DNA of 64,000 nt from Xenorhabdus koppenhoeferi (GCF_900116635.1 NZ_FPBJ01000004.1:1-64000), one strand, 5' to 3'; counted from the first letter of the stretch, positions 1 through 8,701 are shown. Notes: generated by a model from the letters alone, not told the origin. A program made the numbers and translations.

Positions 1-38
1 GCAGAACAAGAGGGGCAAGTCACATCAATCTTTGCCAT
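1..38 (-). CDS. IS1-family InsA-like protein, N-terminal fragment (partial)
   Basis: Only 12 codons are visible, reading MAKIDVTCPLCS, followed by the window edge. IS1-family InsA proteins begin in this way, with a C-x2-C pair that starts a zinc finger; InsA is the DNA-binding repressor whose frameshift product with InsB is the transposase. A GGAGA ribosome binding site lies 8 bases before the ATG. The identification rests on the short N-terminus, the zinc-finger pair and the terminus-like sequence upstream, so it is moderate only. The rest of the gene must be read to the left of the window. Confidence 0.5.
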   Translation of the reverse strand, partial: MAKIDVTCPSCS

Positions 39-96
39 TTGAATGTTCTCCAAATAGACAGACTATACATGATTCAATAGATTGATGTCACGACCC
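1..96 (-). mobile_element. End of an IS1-like insertion sequence, cut by the window edge
   Basis: The leftmost bases hold the start of an insA-like reading frame that runs out of the window. About 58 bp ahead of its ATG lies a GGGTCGTGACATC-type end that fits an IS1-family terminal repeat. The outer boundary near position 96 is my estimate, because the other end and any target duplication lie outside the window. The element abuts decayed prophage DNA, as expected of an accessory region. Confidence 0.5.
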
Positions 97-215
97 AGAA
101 TACTGTTAAATAAACTAGAGACTAATCCCAAAAATGTGTGCAATATCTAACCTTTTGAACATTTGATTTCATTAATTCCTATACTGCACTGGTATTAAAA
201 AAATCAATCGGTTAT

Positions 216-473
216 CTAAATTCCATCAAAGCTATCCACTCGCCGTTTCTGCTCATCACTGAGATTGAACGAAAACTCTTCATGCTCAATCTGCCATGTG
301 CCAAAGCTCATCAGGAACGCAATTGCAGGGTCTATCTTATTTGCTGATTTCTTCTTATTCGGTTTGATATTGGCGTTCGCGTCAGTTTCCATCACTACAT
401 TAGACATTGCCCACGCAAGTACTGGATCGCCGTTGTGACGAATGACTTTGCGGTTAACGAACACCTCCGGCGT
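216..473 (-). pseudogene. Phage terminase large subunit, C-terminal remnant
   Basis: About 85 codons are open from an in-frame stop at 474-476 to the natural stop. The segment RHNGDPVLAWAMSNV and the following DANANIKPNKKKSANKIDP stretch match the conserved C-terminal nuclease region of HK97-type terminase large subunits, which package phage DNA into procapsids. Full-length proteins of this family are around 500-570 residues, so more than four fifths is missing. The usable start would be a GTG at 464, which gives 82 residues. No portal, protease or capsid gene is next to it, so this is a fossil of a deleted prophage rather than a functional gene. Confidence 0.75.
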
Positions 474-535
474 TCATCACAGCGGGTAAGACTTCCGCCG
501 TGGAGGGGGAAACATGAAGACAGAATATTTACAAA

Positions 536-583
536 AACTTTAACTTTAGCTTTAACTTTAACTTTAACTTTAACTTTAACTTT
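536..583. repeat. Hexanucleotide tandem repeat, 8 units of AACTTT
   Basis: Eight consecutive 6-bp units run without interruption. All are AACTTT except the third, which is AGCTTT. The array lies in non-coding DNA between the terminase remnant and the phage tail gene, so it is not a coding phase-variation tract. It is directly followed by an 8-bp inverted repeat. Confidence 0.9.
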
Positions 584-584
584 A

Positions 585-604
585 AATGATCAGCCTTGAT
601 CATT
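585..604. repeat. Perfect inverted repeat with 4-nt loop
   Basis: AATGATCA and its exact reverse complement TGATCATT are separated by GCCT, next to the end of the AACTTT array. The hairpin has no T tract on either side, so terminator function is doubtful. The stretch from here to about 905 contains no gene that I can support, only a short frame open on both strands. Confidence 0.6.
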
Positions 605-908
605 CGAAGTATTTATACAAATGTTTATACACAGTATGCTGCAAGAATGGGATAACGCTAATAAACACTGGAACAATATACAGTCTTTTATTTTATTATC
701 CATTTGATTTTATTTGAATTTAAAATAACACCTGATAGCATGAGAACTTAAGAAATGAAAATACGGCAATATTGAGAAAATTAGTAATAATCAATTCGCC
801 TTTCGGCCACGGGCGAGAAAGCGTATTCGCTAATGTAGAAGGACAAAGAGGCTTGTCCCTAATACCGACAGAAGGCAGGAGAGTTATTTTTGGTAGAAAA
901 TAACAGAA

Positions 909-929
909 GGGGCGTGAAAAAAACGCCCC
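909..929 (-). terminator. Probable terminator of the phage tail gene
   Basis: GGGGCGT and ACGCCCC form a perfect 7-bp GC-rich stem with a 7-nt loop, starting 46 bases beyond the stop codon of the minus-strand tail gene. The sequence after the stem on that strand is moderately T-rich but broken, so termination may be incomplete. Confidence 0.55.
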
Positions 930-975
930 AATGAAGTGCTTTGAAAGTTAGATATTCAGCTAATGCAAATGTTCT

Positions 976-1596
976 TTATTCTAATCTATACCATCCCATT
1001 AACATAATATAACCATTAGTAATATCGATTATTTCCCTGTGGCCAGTATTTGATGTTGTTCCAGAAACAGTATGGTGATGGGCACCAATATTTACAGAAT
1101 GGGCATGATTGCCCTGAGTATCTGTGTATGCAACTTTTTCATTGGATTTATAGCTGGCTCCACGAATTACCACTCCTTTCTGAATATACCCTCCCCATAC
1201 AGGTTCCTGACTTTGATCATATGATAACGCCGTAGCATGTTTATGCTCACCTGTAACACTGGTTGATTTTATTCCATAATCAAATGAATCGGTTGTAGCT
1301 GAAAATGAGTGATTATGGGGAGGGAGTTGCGAAGCTTTCAGTGTGATAGCATCATTTCCTCCTATTGATAAAATGTCGGAACCGTCTAAAGCTCCCAGCC
1401 TGATAGTTTTATTTTCGCCAATATATTTCCAGACTGTGTCAGGGAATAGAATATTTGGATCTTTACTTTGAGCAAAAAATGTAACAATCCCAACAGGATA
1501 TAATATATCAATAGTTACAGCATGTTTTTCCCGTTCTAATGCCAATTCATCTTCAGATAACGTTTTTATTGTGCGTTTCTTATTTTGAATGCTCAT
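976..1596 (-). CDS. Phage tail/baseplate (Gp10 C-terminal-like) protein
   Basis: The 206-residue protein begins with a short polar segment, then a conserved opening (YPVGIVTFFAQSKDPN, FPDTVWKYIG) and a GGNDAITL-ASQLPPHNHSF block. The C-terminal half is histidine-rich (HNH, EHKH, NHAH, AHHH) and ends in MLMGWYRL. This layout is typical of T4 Gp10/Gp12-like tail-collar and receptor-binding tips, where histidine pairs bind metal inside the trimer. The gene is intact with its own start, but its phage neighbours are gone, so it may be a prophage relic or an orphan of a tail-derived particle. The upstream 5' region contains no other tail gene. Confidence 0.7.
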   Translation of the reverse strand: MSIQNKKRTIKTLSEDELALEREKHAVTIDILYPVGIVTFFAQSKDPNILFPDTVWKYIGENKTIRLGALDGSDILSIGGNDAITLKASQLPPHNHSFSATTDSFDYGIKSTSVTGEHKHATALSYDQSQEPVWGGYIQKGVVIRGASYKSNEKVAYTDTQGNHAHSVNIGAHHHTVSGTTSNTGHREIIDITNGYIMLMGWYRLE

Positions 1597-2162
1597 ACTG
1601 ATTCCTCATGTATTAACAAAGTACATTGCTAGTTAAGCCAAAGAGGTTTAATTGGAAATATCTTTGGCAATATGAGGCGGTGGGATACTTCTCCGCCTGT
1701 GAACATCAATAAAATCAGTTCATCAATACTGGAGAGTACGGCTGGGCTAAATTCAGCTGGTTAATATTTAGTAAATTGTATGCTTTGATGGCAGAATGGC
1801 ACAAAATAACAGATGGTAAACAATAAAATTTATCAAATAACTGATAATACTTGGTGCTATAAAGGTGGAATATTCTATAAAGATGGTTGAATGCCAAATA
1901 TCATAGTTATTTGATTATTAATCATTTATTCTCAGTAATAGAAGCAAGTAAAGTCCATAAATTAACTAAATGCCGTCAAAATTAGCCAAAAGCGGTTGCT
2001 CAAGGTTCAGTACTGTACATTGTCGGTGAAGGTGGCGGCATTGGTGTATCACGGAGAAGAAATGTATAACACGTGATACCCATTTCCAGATGAATCTTGC
2101 GAGAAAACGCAACGAAGAATGATAAAACGAAGAATGATAAATAGTGTCACACGTTAATCATT
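1597..2162. other. Gene-poor stretch with possible coding fossils
   Basis: No intact gene is visible between the tail gene and the protease export locus. On the plus strand a 25-codon frame at 1813-1890 reads like a real protein fragment (ITDNTWCYKGGIFYKDG). A second frame from about 1986 to 2071 contains AQGSVLYIVGEGGGIGV but has no start. Both look like degraded tails of larger genes; I could not assign them to a family. Confidence 0.4.
2111..2140. repeat. Perfect 15-bp tandem duplication
   Basis: The unit AACGAAGAATGATAA occurs twice in direct succession, just beyond the 3' end of the TolC-like gene. It is a small slippage duplication in non-coding DNA with no evident role. Confidence 0.85.
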
Positions 2163-3560
2163 TCAGCCAAAATAGCCCGTAATCAAATTGATATGTTCAC
2201 TATTTAATTGGCCTGACTCACTCAACAAGCCTATCCATGCTTTCATGTAGTCATATTTCGCCTGAGACAGTTCACGGCGGATGGTATAGAGTTGCTGTTC
2301 TGCATTCAAAATATCGACATTCACCCGCTGCCCCAACGCGACACTTTTCTGGGTTGCCTCCACTTGCAATTCAGCAGCTTTCAGAGAGTTTTCATAGGCT
2401 CGTATCCGCTTTTCACCATTCATGCAAGCGTTATAATGGCGGCGAAGCGTATTTAATATCTCGCCCGTCTGGGCATCCATCTCATATTTAGTCTTGCCAT
2501 AATTCGCTGCGGACTGACGCAGGGCAGCCGAGGTTCCACCGCCATTGTAGAGGTTCATTGAGACACGTAAGCCAACAGAATCTGTCCGGTATTTTTGATC
2601 GATACTGTTATCACTGCTGGATTTATTTTCACTATGGGAAGCGTATAGTTCCAGTTTAGGCAGAAATCCCGCCCGGTTGCTCTCAATATCCTGATACGCC
2701 ACATCCATTTTCTGCCGTGTAGCCGCCAGCTGGGGGTTATGCCACAACGCCCGTTGTTCCCAATCCGCATACTGTTCTGCATCCAGTTTGATGATTTTGA
2801 ACTTGGGGACGTTGGACAGGCGATTAATCGGTAAGTCTGTCGGCAATGATATGCCAACCAATAATTGTAAGCCGCGGATGGCGGCATCCAGTTCATCCTG
2901 TACGGTTAACTCATCCGCCATTACTTGGCTATAACGGGCCTCAGTTTCAGCCACATCCGTGCGGGTACCTTCCCCAGAAACAAACAATTTCTGATTGCGC
3001 ACCAATTGTTCTTCATAAACAACCCGCTGCTGGGTAACTTGTTCCAACCTGTCTTGTGCATAAGCCACCGCCACATAGCTGTTGACAACTCTGACTGCCA
3101 GTTGCTGACTATCCGAGCGAAAACGGGCATCACTCATCAATGCATAGGCCTGACGGGTGCGGTAACGTGCCCAAGCCTCGAAATCGATTAATGGCTGGGT
3201 CAGAAGCACCGTACTGCTGTAACTGCGATATTGCCGATTACGGCTCTCTTTGGTGTTCCTGCCCCGTAGATCGACAGCATGAGATACCATCTTCTGCCCA
3301 TTTTTCGGCGCATTCTGATAACTGAATGATAATCTGGGCAATAACTCCGCCAACCCAAGATTTTTCTCCTCCTGTCCCGCTTCCTGCGCTTTAATGGCAG
3401 CCTGAAAGGTGGGATCGTGCTGTAAAGCCAACGCATAAGCCTCTGTCAAGGAGAGCGCTCTGGCAAAACCAGCAAAGATGGATGTCCCCATTAATAACAG
3501 CGTCAAACATAGAGGCAGTAACAAAATGCGCCCATAGGTAACTCCGTGATGCCTCAACAT
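2163..3560 (-). CDS. prtD: TolC-like outer membrane protein of protease type I secretion
   Basis: The 465-residue protein has an N-terminal signal peptide (hydrophobic residues about 11-33) followed by the tandem outer membrane efflux domains of the TolC family (LTEAYALALQHDPTF near the start; MNLYNGGGTSAALRQSAANY near residue 340). It forms the trimeric outer-membrane tunnel for the serralysin. It starts 5 bases after the fusion-protein gene and is the last gene of prtA-inh-prtB-prtC-prtD. Names follow Photorhabdus usage; the Erwinia equivalent is PrtF. The dedicated porin next to its transporter implies that general TolC is not needed for this substrate. Confidence 0.9.
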   Translation of the reverse strand: MLRHHGVTYGRILLLPLCLTLLLMGTSIFAGFARALSLTEAYALALQHDPTFQAAIKAQEAGQEEKNLGLAELLPRLSFSYQNAPKNGQKMVSHAVDLRGRNTKESRNRQYRSYSSTVLLTQPLIDFEAWARYRTRQAYALMSDARFRSDSQQLAVRVVNSYVAVAYAQDRLEQVTQQRVVYEEQLVRNQKLFVSGEGTRTDVAETEARYSQVMADELTVQDELDAAIRGLQLLVGISLPTDLPINRLSNVPKFKIIKLDAEQYADWEQRALWHNPQLAATRQKMDVAYQDIESNRAGFLPKLELYASHSENKSSSDNSIDQKYRTDSVGLRVSMNLYNGGGTSAALRQSAANYGKTKYEMDAQTGEILNTLRRHYNACMNGEKRIRAYENSLKAAELQVEATQKSVALGQRVNVDILNAEQQLYTIRRELSQAKYDYMKAWIGLLSESGQLNSEHINLITGYFG

Positions 3561-3565
3561 CGCCC

Positions 3566-4903
3566 TTACTCCTCAATCAGTGACGTGGATGCCCTGTCCA
3601 CCAACGGCTTGAACAGATAACTCAGCAGAGAGCGTGAACCAGTTTTGACGAATACCTCAACGGGCATGCCCGGTTTAATATTCAATCCCGCCAGTTTTTC
3701 CATGCTTTCCGGCATGACTCTTAATCGCATCTGGTAATAAGGCTCTCTTGTGATGTCATCCACCAAACGGTCGGCGGAAACCACCGCCACTTTCCCCGTA
3801 ACTTTCGGTGTCCGGCTCTGGTTGAAAGCCGTAAACATCAAATCTACCTCCTGTCCCACGGCAACCTTGTCAATCAGACTCACCATCAGTCGTGTCTCCA
3901 CTTCAAGCGCACTTTGGGCAGGCAGAATTTCCATTAGCTTTTCACCGGAAGCGACCACCCCACCTTGGGTAAACACGGTTAACCCGACGACCACCCCCTC
4001 TACCGGAGCAATAATGGCGGTGTGCGACAGATCGAATTGCGCCGTTTCCAGTTTATTTTTCAACTCATTCGCCAGTACCTGCACATCCGACAGTTGGCTG
4101 CGCACTTCACGCTGATAATCTGCCTGACGTTGGATCACCCGCTGTTGTGTTTCCTGTCTCTGCTTTTCAAGCTGCCCCATTCGCCCCGCCATTTCGGCCA
4201 TGCCGCCACTTAATTCGCTTTGGCTACGCAGTAACTCCAGATAACGGTTACGGGGAAAATAGCCCTCTTCCGTCAGGGGACGCAAATTCGTCATCTGCTC
4301 TTTGAGCGAATCCTGTTGCTGCTGTTTGCTCACCAGCGCTGCCCTCAGCCCTTTGATCTGGAAATTCAGCCCCTCTTCAGCCTGATGCATTCCGGCCAGA
4401 TCACTGCGCAATATTTCACGGCGTGATAAAAAGAGCTGTTTCTGCAATGCCAAAATATCGTGAATGCGGGGTTCTGACTGTTCCGTCAACAATGCGGAAG
4501 GAAAAACGATCACCTCCAGTCCCTGTTGCTCTGCCAGCAATCGCGCTTCCGTCGCCTGTGTGGTGTACAGTTGCTGTTTGAGGGAATCAATCTGCGCATT
4601 GACCTGCACCTGACTCAGCTGAACCAAAACCTGACCAGCCTTGACCTGTTGCCCCTCTTTCACCTGAATTTGCCGGATAATCCCATTAACAGGAGACTGA
4701 ACTGTTTTACGGTTACCATCCACGACGACCGTCCCCGAAGAAGCCACGCCTTTATCCAGTGGTGCCAACGCCGCCCAAATGAGAAATCCCAAAATGCCGA
4801 TGCCAATAATCAGCCAGCCGGTTCGCAGGTAACGATTCGCATCCAGCGGCAATAATTCCGATGCCTCTTGTTGGGCATCTTCTGCATTATTCTGATAAGA
4901 CAT
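3566..4903 (-). CDS. prtC: HlyD-family membrane fusion protein of protease secretion
   Basis: This periplasmic adaptor links the inner-membrane ABC transporter to the outer-membrane tunnel. It has one membrane segment near residues 30-50 (TGWLIIGIGILGFLIWAALA), then split biotinyl-lipoyl halves (VVDGNRKTVQSPVNGIIRQI; AIIAPVEGVVVGLTVF) around a long coiled-coil hairpin rich in Q, L and E. I chose the ATG at 4903, giving 445 residues, because GGGAG precedes it at good spacing. An upstream in-frame ATG at 4930 would add nine residues without a ribosome binding site. The Erwinia equivalent is PrtE. Confidence 0.9.
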   Translation of the reverse strand: MSYQNNAEDAQQEASELLPLDANRYLRTGWLIIGIGILGFLIWAALAPLDKGVASSGTVVVDGNRKTVQSPVNGIIRQIQVKEGQQVKAGQVLVQLSQVQVNAQIDSLKQQLYTTQATEARLLAEQQGLEVIVFPSALLTEQSEPRIHDILALQKQLFLSRREILRSDLAGMHQAEEGLNFQIKGLRAALVSKQQQQDSLKEQMTNLRPLTEEGYFPRNRYLELLRSQSELSGGMAEMAGRMGQLEKQRQETQQRVIQRQADYQREVRSQLSDVQVLANELKNKLETAQFDLSHTAIIAPVEGVVVGLTVFTQGGVVASGEKLMEILPAQSALEVETRLMVSLIDKVAVGQEVDLMFTAFNQSRTPKVTGKVAVVSADRLVDDITREPYYQMRLRVMPESMEKLAGLNIKPGMPVEVFVKTGSRSLLSYLFKPLVDRASTSLIEE

Positions 4904-4954
4904 ATTTACTCCCGGATAGCCATCTTCCAAGAATTACAATAGGGTTGAATCATG

Positions 4955-6739
4955 TTACGACGCACGTTCAGCCGCTTTTAGCGGTGATTGTGGTTGTGAC
5001 GAAGCCTGAGCCTGAGATTGAGACAGCGCCGCCATGACTTGCTGGGAAGGACCAAACAGCTTCATTTTTCCCTGAACCAGCAGCAAGATTTTGTTTGTCT
5101 GCGACAGCAATGCCGGCCGATGAGTGACGACGATGACGGTTTTACCTTGCTCCCGCAATTGTGTAATCGCATGACTGAGCGCTTTTTCACCCATATCATC
5201 CAGATTCGAGTTAGGTTCATCCAATACCACCAGCGACGGGTTGCCGTACAAAGCGCGAGCCAGACCGATTCGCTGCTTTTGTCCGCCCGATAGCCCCATT
5301 CCCCCCGCTCCAATCAGCGTGTCATAACCCTGCTCAAGATTAAGCACTAATTCATGGACACCCGCTTTTTTCGCTGCTTCAATGACTTTTTCAGGATCAA
5401 CATCACTAAAACGGGCTATATTCTCTGCAATCGTGCCACCAAACAGTTCAATGTCCTGCGGAAGATAGCCGACAAATGCTCCTAATGCATCTTTGTTCCA
5501 CTGGTAAATATCAGCATCATCAAGCCGCACCACACCTTCCTGCGCAGGCCAAATGCCTACCAGCAAACGTGCCAGAGTGGATTTCCCCGACGCGCTGGGA
5601 CCAATCACGCCCAGAACATCACCAGAATTCAGGGCAATGCTGATATCTTGTAAAACATACTGGGTATTTTGTACCCCCCCGTTTTGTGAGGCTTGTAAGA
5701 CCCGAGTCTTACGCGGTGGGATTGCTGACACTTTCTCCAGCCGCAATTCCCCTTTTGGCGCTGGCAATGACATACCACTTCTGCGCTCTGGCTGTGCTTC
5801 CAGTAACGTGCTTAACCGCTGCCATGATAAACGAGCCGCGCTCAGGCTCTTCCAGGCCTGTATCAACTGCTCAATTGGGGATAACGCTCTCCCCATCAAA
5901 ATAGAGCCGGCAATCATCATGCCCGGTGTGATATTTCCCGCAATCGCCAGCCAGCCCCCTAATCCCAGAATCAACGATTGCAGAGCCATGCGGACAGTTT
6001 TAGTTATGGCAGTGATCGATGCAGATCGCTCACTGGCGATACGCTGAAAATGAAGAAAGCGTTTATGTAAATCAAACCAACGACGACGCAATGCCGGTAA
6101 CATGCCAAGCGCTTCAATCACTTCCGCATTGCGCAAATTAGTGCTGGCCAAATGAGTGGAACGTAAAGAGAGGTTACTGGCTTCTGCCAAGGGCGCTTGA
6201 GATAACCACTGATTCAATACCGCCAGCGTGATCAAAATGATCGCCCCTGCCAGCGCCAATAAACCCAGATACGGGCTGAACAGGAAAATGACACAGAGAT
6301 AGAGAGGGAACCAAGGAGCATCAAAAAAGGCAAACAGAGCATTGCCTGTCAGAAACTGACGGATAGTCGCCAAATCATTGAGCATCTGCCCGGCATCTGT
6401 TAAACCGCTTTTTAAGTTGGATTCATACGAAGCAGTATAAACCCGCTGGTTCAGGCACATATCAAACTGACTGCCAATGCGGATCACGACCTGACTCCGA
6501 ATATATTCCAGCCCGCCCATGATGGCAAACATCCCCAGAGTGATAAGCGTGAGCATCAGCAGGGTCATTTCATTGCTGGATGGCAACACCCGATCATATA
6601 CCTGCAACATATAAACAGAAGGAACCAACATCAGCATATTACTGAATGCCGTAAATAATCCAAGAGTCCAGAAAACCCCGCTACGGGCACGGATAACATC
6701 CGTGATTTCGTCCTTCGGAAAACGTAGTTTCACAGCCAT
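4955..6739 (-). CDS. prtB: Type I secretion ABC transporter for serralysin
   Basis: The 594-residue protein joins an N-terminal ABC transporter transmembrane domain (about residues 20-300) to a nucleotide-binding domain. Walker A is GPSASGKST, the signature is LSGGQKQRIGLARAL, Walker B is LVVLDEP and the switch histidine is in VVTHRP. It powers one-step export of proteins with a C-terminal secretion signal, here most likely PrtA. The upstream gene is the inhibitor, 14 bases away. The length is normal for the PrtD/AprD family; the Erwinia name for this gene is prtD. Confidence 0.93.
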   Translation of the reverse strand: MAVKLRFPKDEITDVIRARSGVFWTLGLFTAFSNMLMLVPSVYMLQVYDRVLPSSNEMTLLMLTLITLGMFAIMGGLEYIRSQVVIRIGSQFDMCLNQRVYTASYESNLKSGLTDAGQMLNDLATIRQFLTGNALFAFFDAPWFPLYLCVIFLFSPYLGLLALAGAIILITLAVLNQWLSQAPLAEASNLSLRSTHLASTNLRNAEVIEALGMLPALRRRWFDLHKRFLHFQRIASERSASITAITKTVRMALQSLILGLGGWLAIAGNITPGMMIAGSILMGRALSPIEQLIQAWKSLSAARLSWQRLSTLLEAQPERRSGMSLPAPKGELRLEKVSAIPPRKTRVLQASQNGGVQNTQYVLQDISIALNSGDVLGVIGPSASGKSTLARLLVGIWPAQEGVVRLDDADIYQWNKDALGAFVGYLPQDIELFGGTIAENIARFSDVDPEKVIEAAKKAGVHELVLNLEQGYDTLIGAGGMGLSGGQKQRIGLARALYGNPSLVVLDEPNSNLDDMGEKALSHAITQLREQGKTVIVVTHRPALLSQTNKILLLVQGKMKLFGPSQQVMAALSQSQAQASSQPQSPLKAAERAS

Positions 6740-6753
6740 CCCTTTATCATGTT

Positions 6754-7197
6754 TTACTTCGTTACTGCCTTCGCAGTACCATTAAATGTCATGACCAGTT
6801 CCTTGCCATCAACAAAGTAAGCGATCCACTGTTCCGATTCATGGCTAAAAAAGGCCAGGCTGTTACCATCATCATTGGTTAATGCGATGCCATCAGGAGA
6901 CGGATACCATCCTTCAACAGGCTGCCCAATCAATTCAGTCACACAAGAATCACCTTTCACAGCCCAAATTGAACCTTCAGGTAGACGGTTATCAGTCAAT
7001 TCAATACTACACAGCTCATTCCCATCGGAGAGTTGCCATAATCCTTTCAATTCATCGACTGCTGGAAGTCTCAAACTACTGGCCATACATCCTCCTACAA
7101 AAAAGAGGGATAAAATTATTGATAAACTCAATTTCGGAAAAAGTGATAAAAGGGAATTAAAGAAAACAGGCAATAAACTTCGATATTTATATAACAT
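6754..7197 (-). CDS. inh: Serralysin inhibitor (AprI/Inh family)
   Basis: The protein carries the family signature SSLRLPAVDELKGLWQLS and the later SPDGIALTNDDGNSLAFFS strand. Two cysteines (in ELCSI and DSCVT) can form the conserved disulfide. Family members are small beta-barrels that sit in the periplasm and plug the protease active site with their N-terminus. I chose the ATG at 7197 because an AAGGGGGT ribosome binding site precedes it; this gives 147 residues. The N-terminal leader is long and ends in VGGC at residue 37, which could be a lipobox. That would be unusual for this family, and cleavage could instead occur just before SSLRLP. Confidence 0.88.
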   Translation of the reverse strand: MLYKYRSLLPVFFNSLLSLFPKLSLSIILSLFFVGGCMASSLRLPAVDELKGLWQLSDGNELCSIELTDNRLPEGSIWAVKGDSCVTELIGQPVEGWYPSPDGIALTNDDGNSLAFFSHESEQWIAYFVDGKELVMTFNGTAKAVTK

Positions 7198-7214
7198 GGT
7201 TACCCCCTTTCCAT

Positions 7215-7250
7215 AATACTGCCGCACACCTGGAGGCATACGGCAGTATT
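7215..7250 (-). promoter_or_regulatory. Intercistronic hairpin between prtA and inh
   Basis: AATACTGCCG and CGGCAGTATT form a perfect 10-bp stem with a 16-nt loop, placed between the prtA stop codon and the inh ribosome binding site. There is no T tract after the stem in the direction of transcription, so it is more likely an mRNA-stabilising or partial-attenuation element than a full terminator. It could hold protease expression above that of the inhibitor and transporter. Confidence 0.6.
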
Positions 7251-7270
7251 TCGTTATTGTGATGAACTCA

Positions 7271-8701
7271 TCAGACGATGAAATCTGCCTCAGTTAACGG
7301 TTGCCCGATCACTTTCACCAGAAAATCATTGCCAGCCAGATCACCACCGAGGCTGATCTCCAAATCGGTTGCTTGATTCTCTTCATCATAAGTGAACAGT
7401 ACTTCGCCCGCCTTACCTGAGAACGAATCCACGAATTTGATATCGCCAGTGCCGCCGAAATTGAAATCAGACAGGTCAATCTTGTCTTCACCAGAGATAA
7501 AGTCATGAATCCAATCTGGGTTATCTTTCAATGATTCTTTTCCATTCAGATAAACAAATGTATCGTTGCCTTCACCGCCCCACAAATGATCACCGCCGAG
7601 GCCACCATAAATGATGTCATCACCTGCGCCGCCTTTCAGGATGTTATCAGCGCTGTTACCCACCAGAATGTCGTTCCCACTGCCGCCGATCGCGTTTTCA
7701 ATCACAACGCCACGGGCGATGGAAACATTGCCTTTCAAGCCACCAACATCAGAGAAAGCGCCTTCATTCAGGTTAATACGCTGATTTTGAGTAAAGCCGG
7801 AGAAATCAAAGGTATCTTCGCCGCCAGCATCCCAGACACTGAAAATGAGTTTGCTATTAGCATCGGTAGCCGTCATGAAATCGCGCTCGGTATTGGAATT
7901 GAAACCGTACACAGTATCATCCTTGCGAGTTTCCATATTCGCGCCATATAACTCCTGAATGGCGGAAATATCATTCAGCAAAGGTGCAGATGAATACCCA
8001 TATTTGAAATCTTGCCCCGTGATTTTTTCACTGAAGTAACTCATGACGGTATAGGCACGGGAATCTTCGAAATATTTCGCTTTATTGGCATAACTCGGAC
8101 GAACTTTATCAGAACCGTCATAATCGGCAGGATGTTCTAGTCCTAATGCATGTCCAATTTCATGAGTGAATGTCTGACGGATATAACCATTCACATCAAT
8201 ATCATTGTCTACAAAAGTATGGCTTTTCGCATTATACCAAGTATAAACCGTTTTCTGTCCCTGTGGCAGATTTGCAAATGCATAATCATTGTTAAGGCTA
8301 TGATCAAATAAACCAAAAATGATATTGGCCTTATTAAGACTCGCTTCGGTAAATTTAATATTGGCAACATCAGACCAAGATTGTAAAGAAAGTTTCGCAG
8401 CTTCTTCGTGCTCTTCATTAAAAGCACTGAAACCGGTAATCTTAAAGTAAGGCATGAACAGTGGTTCTGATTCCATGAAGTTATACGATAATTCTAATGT
8501 TCCAGAAGAATTAACGTATTTATTGCCCCATTTATAATGACCACGCACAAGCTCACCCGGCGCTTCATCTGCGGCTGGCTCATGTACAACAAGAATATTA
8601 GGATCAGAATTTGGAACATAGGCTGTGAGAAGTGAGTTAACATCCTGAACAGAATTGGAATCAGATAACCCCGCATAGGTATATTTTTTCGTTGAGGTCA
8701 T
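7271..8701 (-). CDS. prtA: Serralysin-family secreted metalloprotease
   Basis: The 476-residue zinc metalloprotease has HEIGHALGLEHP at residues 180-191 (zinc ligands H180, H184, H190; general base E181) and a Met-turn with M220 followed by the tyrosine ligand Y222. The C-terminal third holds RTX calcium-binding nonapeptides (GGSGNDILVG, GGAGDDIIYGG, GGEGNDTFVY), and the last residues ADFIV fit the DxxV-type type I secretion signal. There is no Sec signal; an N-terminal propeptide is expected to be removed outside the cell. In Photorhabdus and Xenorhabdus such proteases are secreted in the insect host. It is the first gene of the export operon. Confidence 0.95.
   Translation of the reverse strand: MTSTKKYTYAGLSDSNSVQDVNSLLTAYVPNSDPNILVVHEPAADEAPGELVRGHYKWGNKYVNSSGTLELSYNFMESEPLFMPYFKITGFSAFNEEHEEAAKLSLQSWSDVANIKFTEASLNKANIIFGLFDHSLNNDYAFANLPQGQKTVYTWYNAKSHTFVDNDIDVNGYIRQTFTHEIGHALGLEHPADYDGSDKVRPSYANKAKYFEDSRAYTVMSYFSEKITGQDFKYGYSSAPLLNDISAIQELYGANMETRKDDTVYGFNSNTERDFMTATDANSKLIFSVWDAGGEDTFDFSGFTQNQRINLNEGAFSDVGGLKGNVSIARGVVIENAIGGSGNDILVGNSADNILKGGAGDDIIYGGLGGDHLWGGEGNDTFVYLNGKESLKDNPDWIHDFISGEDKIDLSDFNFGGTGDIKFVDSFSGKAGEVLFTYDEENQATDLEISLGGDLAGNDFLVKVIGQPLTEADFIV

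Noticed and set aside
740..902. Frame open on both strands around 740-902 in the prophage area
   Set aside because: No start codon with a ribosome binding site and no recognisable motif; I could not decide for either strand.
5553..6047. Plus-strand frame of 164 codons
   Set aside because: It is antisense to the nucleotide-binding region of the ABC transporter prtB and has no independent support.
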